28,347 nt of DNA from an uncultured Clostridia bacterium (GTDB lineage: Bacteria; Bacillota; Clostridia; Christensenellales; Borkfalkiaceae): NCBI GenBank assembly GCA_947589335.1, contig CANPZH010000002.1, positions 1 to 28,347 of the forward strand, given 5' to 3'. How positions within the stretch are numbered: the first letter of the stretch is position 1; each line of letters opens with the position of its first letter. The notes below the pieces were generated by a model, which was not told where the DNA came from, did no database searches, and worked only from the letters and a program-made list of their open reading frames with translations. The translations under genes were made by a program, and so were the position numbers. This document shows, piece after piece, positions 23,494 through 28,347 of this stretch.

Positions 23494-23625
23494 ATGGAGG
23501 AAAATTCAAAAGATTTTGTCAGTAGTCCGCTGGAATGTGCCCAAAACTACTGCCCGTACTGCGGCGCACGGCTCAAGGAGGCGGAGGCGCAAAAGGGATC
23601 TGAGCCGAAAGGAGGCAAGGCATGA
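23494..23625 (+). CDS. Short zinc-ribbon phage protein, likely 5'-truncated
   Basis: 43 residues ending ...NYCPYCGARLKEAEAQKG and so on. One CxxC pair remains; intact relatives usually have a second pair upstream. The ATG at 23494 lacks a good ribosome site, and the upstream neighbour is the toxin-antitoxin promoter region, so the original start was probably removed by that insertion. The stop overlaps the next gene's ATG (ATGA). Confidence 0.45.
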   Translation: MEENSKDFVSSPLECAQNYCPYCGARLKEAEAQKGSEPKGGKA

Positions 23626-23972
23626 AATACGAAATCATCAACCCAAGCGACAAATGCTTCATCACGAGCGATGACGAGCAGGTGGCGAAGTTTTGCACGA
23701 TCATCCTCGGGAATGGAATGTACCACCTCAAACGCGAGGACGGCGGACAGGTCGGCGGGACCTTCCTCCTCTACTCGGATGAAGGAGCTCTCGACGCAGA
23801 CTTCGGCGGGAGCTTCGATAAGTTCGGGAACGACCGCGCGAAAGAGATCGCGGCGTGCTTCAGGACGTTTGAGTACGCGGGCGAGCCGACGAGCCTTTTC
23901 GATATCGGCGCGCGGGCCAAGCGTCTTGCCGACATCTATTCGAAGCAGGCGGCGCAAGGGGACGGACAATGA
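23622..23972 (+). CDS. Conserved phage hypothetical protein
   Basis: 116 residues beginning MKYEIINPSDKCFITSDDEQ. This type of small protein recurs in Clostridia siphoviruses between replication and packaging genes; function unknown. GGAGG lies 8 bp upstream of the ATG. The sequence has a globular alpha/beta look, with no membrane segment or metal site. The start overlaps the preceding zinc-ribbon gene, so the two were probably one translational unit before the local rearrangement. Confidence 0.75.
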   Translation: MKYEIINPSDKCFITSDDEQVAKFCTIILGNGMYHLKREDGGQVGGTFLLYSDEGALDADFGGSFDKFGNDRAKEIAACFRTFEYAGEPTSLFDIGARAKRLADIYSKQAAQGDGQ

Positions 23973-24012
23973 ACGTTCTGCGCAAGGCCGCGGCCGCCCA
24001 AAGGGAGACCCC

Positions 24013-24324
24013 GTGAAAGATCGGTTCCGGAAGCTGTGGAGATGGCTGAGAAGGGAGATCCTCAACCGGAGGATGTTCTTTTGGTTCCTTGCCGCGGAGC
24101 TCATCTTCTGGTCGCCGTGCATTGCCGGGGCGATCCTTGCGGTCCTGGCGGATCCTTGGTACTGGACGGTCTGCACGGCTTACATGGCGTTTTGGGCGCT
24201 GCCGCTCACACCCGCCGTCCCGCTGCAGCTCGGGCTCGCTTACGGGCTGAAAAAACTTTCCGGCGCGTGGAAGCGGCACCGGGCGAAGAAGAGAGGGGAA
24301 AAGGATGACACGCAAGCAACGTAA
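24013..24324 (+). CDS. Small membrane protein with two transmembrane segments
   Basis: 103 residues from GTG 24013, with AGGGAG 6 bp upstream. A basic N-terminal tail (KDRFRKLWRWLRREILNRR) leads into two hydrophobic segments (MFFWFLAAELIFWSPCIAGA and the WYWTVCTAYMAFWALPLTPA region). A strongly basic cytoplasmic tail closes it. The layout is holin-like, but its place before the late activator rather than beside a lysin gene argues against that; a superinfection or host-membrane role is equally possible. It overlaps the next gene by 20 bp. A 15-codon frame at 23970-24017 just before it is probably not a gene. Confidence 0.65.
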   Translation: MKDRFRKLWRWLRREILNRRMFFWFLAAELIFWSPCIAGAILAVLADPWYWTVCTAYMAFWALPLTPAVPLQLGLAYGLKKLSGAWKRHRAKKRGEKDDTQAT

Positions 24325-24709
24325 TACGATCGAGCACGAATTTTTCAATTACAGGAAGAACAGGGATAAAGCGGCAAGCTATGTCTCCTCCCACGCCTTC
24401 GATGTCTTCTCCGTCGACTATGCCGAACCGCGCGTAAACGTCTCGGCGGGGAATATCGCGGAGGAGCGCATCGTCAGAATGATCACGGAGGAGGACCGCG
24501 CCTATCGCTGGTGTATCGTCTATCAGAAGACGCTGGAGCGGTTCTATTGGTCGCACAAGGACGCGCTCATGAGAAGGCGGTACGAGCAGGGAGAGCACTG
24601 TCTCGCGACTTGCGATGCGCTGCACATCTCGGAACGGACGTACTATTTTTGGCTGGAGGAGATCCTCACGGTCGCATCGCTTTGGGCGCAAACGCTGAAA
24701 ATTTTTTAG
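24305..24709 (+). CDS. Phage late transcription activator (ArpU/RinA-like, sigma-70 region 4-like)
   Basis: 134 residues. The C-terminal half (ALMRRRYEQGEHCLATCDALHISERTYYFWLEEIL, split here: a helix, then a helix-turn-helix LHISERTYYFWLEE) has the sigma region-4-like fold of ArpU/RinA/DUF1492-type late activators that switch on packaging and structural genes. It is the last gene before terS. An extended -10 promoter with a palindrome at about -40 follows immediately (24712-24755) and is the obvious target. The start ATG at 24305 overlaps the membrane-protein gene. Confidence 0.75.
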   Translation: MTRKQRNTIEHEFFNYRKNRDKAASYVSSHAFDVFSVDYAEPRVNVSAGNIAEERIVRMITEEDRAYRWCIVYQKTLERFYWSHKDALMRRRYEQGEHCLATCDALHISERTYYFWLEEILTVASLWAQTLKIF

Positions 24710-24711
24710 TT

Positions 24712-24755
24712 CTGCAAGATTCTTGCAGGAAAAACCGCTTTTTGCGTGTTATAAT
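24712..24755 (+). promoter_or_regulatory. Predicted phage late promoter with activator site
   Basis: The palindrome CTGCAAGATTCTTGCAG (24712-24728, 8-bp arms) is centred 30 bp upstream of an extended -10 (TGTTATAAT, 24747-24755). No -35 is present. This is the geometry of an activator-dependent promoter, placed directly after the activator gene and before the terminase genes. Confidence 0.55.
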
Positions 24756-24813
24756 GGTATCGTCAAAAAGCATACAAGGGTCCACATGATTTCCATTCTC
24801 CCTAAGCAGCCGT

Positions 24814-24831
24814 CCTTGCCGAAAGGCAAGG
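24814..24831 (+). other. GNRA-capped hairpin in the terS leader
   Basis: CCTTGCC-GAAA-GGCAAGG, a perfect 7-bp stem with a GAAA tetraloop, about 45 bp before the terS start. It lies in the ~110-nt untranslated leader. There is no T-run; it may stabilise the late mRNA or tune translation. Confidence 0.5.
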
Positions 24832-24875
24832 GCGGTTTGCTTTGTGAGAGCGTTTTTCCCGGCGGAGGTGACGGG

Positions 24876-25388
24876 TTGGCTGCATCGAAATACAACACAG
24901 TCGTGCTCCCGAACCTGAACAACATCAAGCGGTGGATCGGAGACGGGGCGACGGACAAGGAGGTCATCTCGCGGCTCCGCATTTCCGAGTCGAGTTTTTA
25001 CAAGTACAAGGCGGAACACGCGGAGTTTTCGGAGCTCCTAAAAAAGACGAAGGAAGTCGTCGACGGCGAAGTGGAGAACGCGCTCCTGAAGCGGGCGCTC
25101 GGCTATGACTACGAGGACACGACGAAGGAGCTCCGCATAAACCCCGCGACGGGCAAAGCCGAGCTCGTCGTAACGAAGGCCGTCAAAAAGCATGTCCTTC
25201 CGGATGTTCTCGCGCAGATGTACTGGCTGAAGAACCGTCTGCCCGAGAAGTGGCGCGACGCGCCTGTGCCGCCGCAGGACGGAGAGGACGCAAAAAAGCG
25301 CGCGGACGAGGCGGAGGATCTCCGCCGGGAGCTCATGCAGCGGAGAGTAATGGGGTTCGGCGATGATCCACAGCAAGAAAAGCCTTGA
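24876..25388 (+). CDS. terS: Phage terminase small subunit
   Basis: 170 residues from TTG 24876, which has GGAGG 8 bp upstream. The open frame extends to 24723 but that part contains the late promoter and leader. The N-terminal helix-turn-helix (WIGDGATDKEVISRLRISES) recognises the packaging site. The oligomerisation region follows (KEVVDGEVENALLKRALGYD), and the C-terminal part (LPDVLAQMYWLKNRLPEKW) is characteristic of the family. It acts with TerL in DNA packaging and overlaps its gene by 26 bp. Confidence 0.88.
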   Translation: MAASKYNTVVLPNLNNIKRWIGDGATDKEVISRLRISESSFYKYKAEHAEFSELLKKTKEVVDGEVENALLKRALGYDYEDTTKELRINPATGKAELVVTKAVKKHVLPDVLAQMYWLKNRLPEKWRDAPVPPQDGEDAKKRADEAEDLRRELMQRRVMGFGDDPQQEKP

Positions 25389-26721
25389 CGCCCTGGCGGT
25401 CATCGCCCATCCCGAAGTGAGGCAGTTCACGTTCGAAGGGACGACGAGATCCTCCAAGACGGTCACGGCGATCGAGGCCTTTTTCTGGCGGGCGTATTGG
25501 TCCGCAGAAAACCTGTTCGCCGTCGCCTCCTTCGACATGGATACGCTCAGGGACAACATTCTCGAGGCGAACGGGTTCGGGATCCTTCAGCGGTTCCGCG
25601 GGTACTGTTCCGGACTCAAAAAGGAGAAGATCGGCGGATATTTTTTCGAGATCGACTGCGGGACGCGCGGAAGGAAAAAGGTCAGGCTCTGCCCGTATGG
25701 GAACAAGGCGAAGTGGAAAAAGGTCCTCGGAGGTACGATCGGCGGCTTTCTGATCGACGAGGCGAACCTTGCCGACCGTACCTTCATCCTCGAATGCTAC
25801 GCCAGGCAGACGAGCTGCGATCATCCCTTCATCATCTACACCCTGAACGGCGACGTTCCGACGGCGTCCATTTACGAAGAGATCAATCCATCGCGCATCC
25901 TCGGCGAATGTCCGGCGAGCACGCGGGCGGAGATGCTGAAGTGCGCGCCGATGCCGGGGCGGTACTACATGCACTTTACGATGCGGGATAATCCCGCCAT
26001 GACGGACGAGAAGATCTCCGCCGCCTATTCGATCTATCCGCCCGGGAGTTTTTACTACAAGACGAAGATCCTCGGCGAACGCGGCGTGCAGGGCAGGGCG
26101 ACCTACATCGACTACATCGACGAAGCCGGGCTCCTGAAAAAGCTCGATGTGGAGAAATTCCACAGTTTTACGGTCAGCATGGACGTCGGCGCGACGAGGG
26201 CGAGAAACAGCATCACGCTGATCGGATATTCCTATGATTATCGCACGGCGGCGGTCCTCGACAAGGAGACCTTCGCGCAATGCGGCTATTCGGAAAAGAC
26301 GGAGCGCCTCATGCAGGCGATCCGCCGCTGGAAGGGGCTCGGGGCGAAGAACATCGAGTGCACGGTCATCGACAGCGCGGAGCAGAACTACATCGCGGAC
26401 CTCCGCTCGACCTTTGCGGCGCTCGGGCTGCCGCCCGTGATCGGGAGCTACAAGGCGACGATCAAGGAGCGTATCGACCTCGTCTGCCTTCTGATGTCGC
26501 AGGGGAAGCTCCTGTTCAACGACACGGAGGAGGGGCGCGCGGCGCTTTCCGCTTTCAAGGAAGCGACGTGGGAAGAGGGGAAGTTCGGGGAAGTGCGGAA
26601 GGACGAAAACGAACCGTGGAACGACATCCTCGACAGCATCGAATACGGCCTGACCCGCCACATGAAAAAGCTGCTCACCTCGGCGAAGGAGGTTTTATAT
26701 GGGACTGATCCGAGGCCTTAG
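25363..26721 (+). CDS. terL: Phage terminase large subunit
   Basis: 452 residues. The ATPase domain has Walker A EGTTRSSKT (~24-32), Walker B GGFLIDEANL and the coupling motif YTLNGDVP. The nuclease domain has conserved acidic residues in VSMDVGATRARNS, VIDSAEQN and EPWNDILDSIEYG. It translocates and cuts concatemeric DNA at the portal. Length and motif order are complete, so this gene looks intact, in contrast to its lysogeny-module neighbours. It overlaps terS by 26 bp and the portal gene by 23 bp. Confidence 0.93.
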   Translation: MIHSKKSLDALAVIAHPEVRQFTFEGTTRSSKTVTAIEAFFWRAYWSAENLFAVASFDMDTLRDNILEANGFGILQRFRGYCSGLKKEKIGGYFFEIDCGTRGRKKVRLCPYGNKAKWKKVLGGTIGGFLIDEANLADRTFILECYARQTSCDHPFIIYTLNGDVPTASIYEEINPSRILGECPASTRAEMLKCAPMPGRYYMHFTMRDNPAMTDEKISAAYSIYPPGSFYYKTKILGERGVQGRATYIDYIDEAGLLKKLDVEKFHSFTVSMDVGATRARNSITLIGYSYDYRTAAVLDKETFAQCGYSEKTERLMQAIRRWKGLGAKNIECTVIDSAEQNYIADLRSTFAALGLPPVIGSYKATIKERIDLVCLLMSQGKLLFNDTEEGRAALSAFKEATWEEGKFGEVRKDENEPWNDILDSIEYGLTRHMKKLLTSAKEVLYGTDPRP

Positions 26722-28347
26722 AGATTACTTCAGGGGGAAGAGGTTGAAGAAATTGAAGAAAGACATTTTGGCGCTTCGGAGCGAGCTCACGTTCGACCCC
26801 GGCGTATTGATTCTCAACTACGCGCACCGGAGCAGGGAGGCGTTCTCCCGCCGGATCATGGAGTACAAGGTCTGGAACATCGGCAATTCCGCGCTCATCC
26901 GTCTCTTCTACACGACGGGGAACGCGAAGGGCGGGGAGGCCGGCGAGGCGTACGGGAAGATGAACTATTTCTGGGCGCAGGCGCCCAAGACCGCGCGCAT
27001 GATCCACAGCGGGATCCCCGGGCTCATCTCCACGCGCATGGCGGACATTCTGTTCAAGAGCGGGATTTCGGCGGCCGTGACCGTCTATAAAAACGAGGAG
27101 GGCAACAGCCTCGCGGAGGACAAGACGGCGGAAAAGCTCGCGAACGAGCTCCTCCAAACGCTGATGGAGCCCCTCAACGTGCAGGAGAACCTGCAGATGG
27201 CGGCGACAAACGAGAGCTGGGGCGGGCATTGCTTTTTCAAACTCTCGCACGACGTTGCGGTGTCTGAGTTTCCCATCCTCGAGAATTACGATATCACGAA
27301 GGCGGAGATCATCAAAGAGCGCGGGATCACGAAGGCGATCGTGTTCAAGAAGTGGTATGAGCACGGGAACTGCAGCTACCGCCTCGACGAGATCTACTCG
27401 GTCACACAGGACGGCGACGCCTGCATCACCTACCGCCTCTTTGCCCTTTCGGACGGCCGCGAGAAGGAGGTCGATCTCCTCTCCATCCCCCAGACGGCCG
27501 GGCTCTTCAACGTGAACGGACGCGGGGCGGAGGACGGCATCCATCTCGACGGCGGAAATACCTTCGTCTACGAGGGCGTGAAGGGCATGCTCGCGTTCGA
27601 GAAACCGAACAAGACGCCCTCCCTCGAGTTCTCCGATTCTCCGTACGGCGCGAGCGACTACGAGGGCGCGGTGGACAACTTCGACGCTCTCGACGAGGTC
27701 ACGAGCGGCAACATCGCCGAGATCCGGCGGAACGCGACGAAGCGGTATGTTCCCGACGAATTCATTCCGCGCGACGAGAACGGCCGTCCGCTCCCGCTCG
27801 ACGACTTCGCGGATTCTTACGTGAGGGTCCGCGGCGATGCGGACCAGGACGCAAACAACAAGATCGAAGTCGTGCAGGTGGGAGACAAGACGGAGTCCTT
27901 CCTCGGGAAGTGGAAATCCATTCTCTCGGTCATCTGCAACAAGGCGAAGATCTCGCCGTACTCGCTCGGTATCACCTGGCTCGAGGCAGTGGGTCCGAGC
28001 GCAGAGAGCCAGCGGGAGCGCAACAAGACGACGCTCGACATGCGCGAAGGCAAGCTCAAGCTGTGGAGACCGCTGCTCGAGAAACTTTTTCTTCAGGCAT
28101 TGCAGCTCAACTCGTGGATGCGCCGCCACTGCGACGGCATCCACTTTGCGAAGAACCACAACGAAGAATTTTTGCAGACCTTACGCAAAGATGCCGAAGC
28201 CAAAACGAAGAAAGAACTTACGGAAATCAAGCGTGAAATAGAATCTTCGGAAGAGCGTATCGGCAAACTCGACAAAATCATAGAAAGCCTCTACGAAGAT
28301 AAGGTTACAGGCAAAATCTCGGAAGAACGGTACTTAAAAATGAGCGA
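26699..28347 (+). CDS. Phage portal protein, fused in frame to a serine-recombinase segment; open at window end
   Basis: The ATG at 26699 overlaps terL by 23 bp. The first ~481 residues (MGLIRGLRDYFRGKRLKKLK ... through SLGITWLEAVGPSAESQRER) are an A118/SPP1-like portal, the dodecameric ring through which DNA enters the capsid. The clip and stem parts and the SAESQRERNKT helix are visible. After about 28145 (HFAKNHNEEF) the character changes. The frame continues with KREIESSEERIGKLDKIIES, then LYEDKVTGKISEERYLKMS, the coiled-coil signature of large serine recombinases, with visibly lower GC. No stop occurs before the window ends. Portal length is near normal (~480-500), so only its tail is replaced. 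Confidence 0.85.
   Translation, partial: MGLIRGLRDYFRGKRLKKLKKDILALRSELTFDPGVLILNYAHRSREAFSRRIMEYKVWNIGNSALIRLFYTTGNAKGGEAGEAYGKMNYFWAQAPKTARMIHSGIPGLISTRMADILFKSGISAAVTVYKNEEGNSLAEDKTAEKLANELLQTLMEPLNVQENLQMAATNESWGGHCFFKLSHDVAVSEFPILENYDITKAEIIKERGITKAIVFKKWYEHGNCSYRLDEIYSVTQDGDACITYRLFALSDGREKEVDLLSIPQTAGLFNVNGRGAEDGIHLDGGNTFVYEGVKGMLAFEKPNKTPSLEFSDSPYGASDYEGAVDNFDALDEVTSGNIAEIRRNATKRYVPDEFIPRDENGRPLPLDDFADSYVRVRGDADQDANNKIEVVQVGDKTESFLGKWKSILSVICNKAKISPYSLGITWLEAVGPSAESQRERNKTTLDMREGKLKLWRPLLEKLFLQALQLNSWMRRHCDGIHFAKNHNEEFLQTLRKDAEAKTKKELTEIKREIESSEERIGKLDKIIESLYEDKVTGKISEERYLKMS
28145..28347 (+). mobile_element. Internal fragment of a large serine recombinase gene
   Basis: The residues following NEEFLQTLRKDAEAKTKKEL and reading RIGKLDKIIESLYEDKVTG, then KISEERYLKMS, match the coiled coil near the C-terminal half of TndX/TnpX-type recombinases. 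The N-terminal catalytic domain (with its Ser) is absent. The base composition drops at about 28150, marking a junction with a foreign element. Confidence 0.7.

Noticed and set aside
23970..24017. 15-codon frame between two phage genes
   Set aside because: Very short, Ala-rich, and it serves better as the upstream region holding the ribosome site of the GTG-started gene at 24013.
24723..24875. N-terminal extension of the terminase small subunit
   Set aside because: It would place the late promoter and leader hairpin inside the gene; the TTG at 24876 has a strong ribosome site.

Overview
The window reads as a chromosomal segment of a GC-rich Bacillota, probably a Clostridia/Christensenellales-type gut lineage. 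The basis is the co-oriented, tightly packed set priA-def-fmt-rsmB-rlmN (a typical Firmicutes cluster), strong AGGAGG-type ribosome sites, and phage genes of Clostridia type. The genus assignment is inference only.

Layout. (1) 1-5262: housekeeping operon for replication restart (PriA, 5'-truncated by the window edge), N-terminal methionine processing (Def, Fmt) and rRNA methylation (RsmB, RlmN). Genes overlap or lie within 10 bp of each other. (2) 5263-6159: about 900 bp without a credible gene, filled with dispersed palindromic repeats and strong hairpins, then a good sigma-A promoter with an operator-like palindrome. (3) 6160-16428: one giant gene for a 3422-residue, membrane-anchored, beta-rich repeat protein with about ten units of ~182 residues and an InlB-like module near the C-terminus. 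It is bracketed by copies of one 70-bp palindromic repeat. (4) 16431-16843: a cluster of two palindromic repeat families. (5) 16778 to the end: a decayed prophage. On the minus strand are a doubly deleted tyrosine integrase, a DUF3800 protein and a LexA/CI-type repressor. On the plus strand are early genes (annealing protein, NinB-like protein, DUF6291-like replication protein, DnaC-like loader, ssb remnant), a Txe/YoeB-type toxin-antitoxin cassette inserted on the minus strand, small proteins, a late-gene activator, terminase small and large subunits, and a portal gene.

The most interesting locus is 17490-18331. A plus-strand promoter fires directly into an ~85-nt RNA that folds into a closed multibranch structure and ends at the 3' end of a convergent, low-GC DUF3800 gene. 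This fits a protein/structured-RNA pair carried as a prophage accessory cargo (a possible defence or addiction module). DUF3800-associated RNA motifs have been described as a class, but their function is unknown.

Several independent lesions mark the prophage as stranded. The integrase lacks its core-binding domain and its C-terminal catalytic half, and its last residues are encoded by a dispersed repeat. The repressor appears frameshifted in its first helix and has Pro in place of the catalytic Ser of its self-cleavage domain. ssb is cut after ~30 codons next to the toxin-antitoxin insertion. The portal frame runs, without a stop, into a low-GC stretch encoding the coiled-coil region of a large serine recombinase at the window's end.
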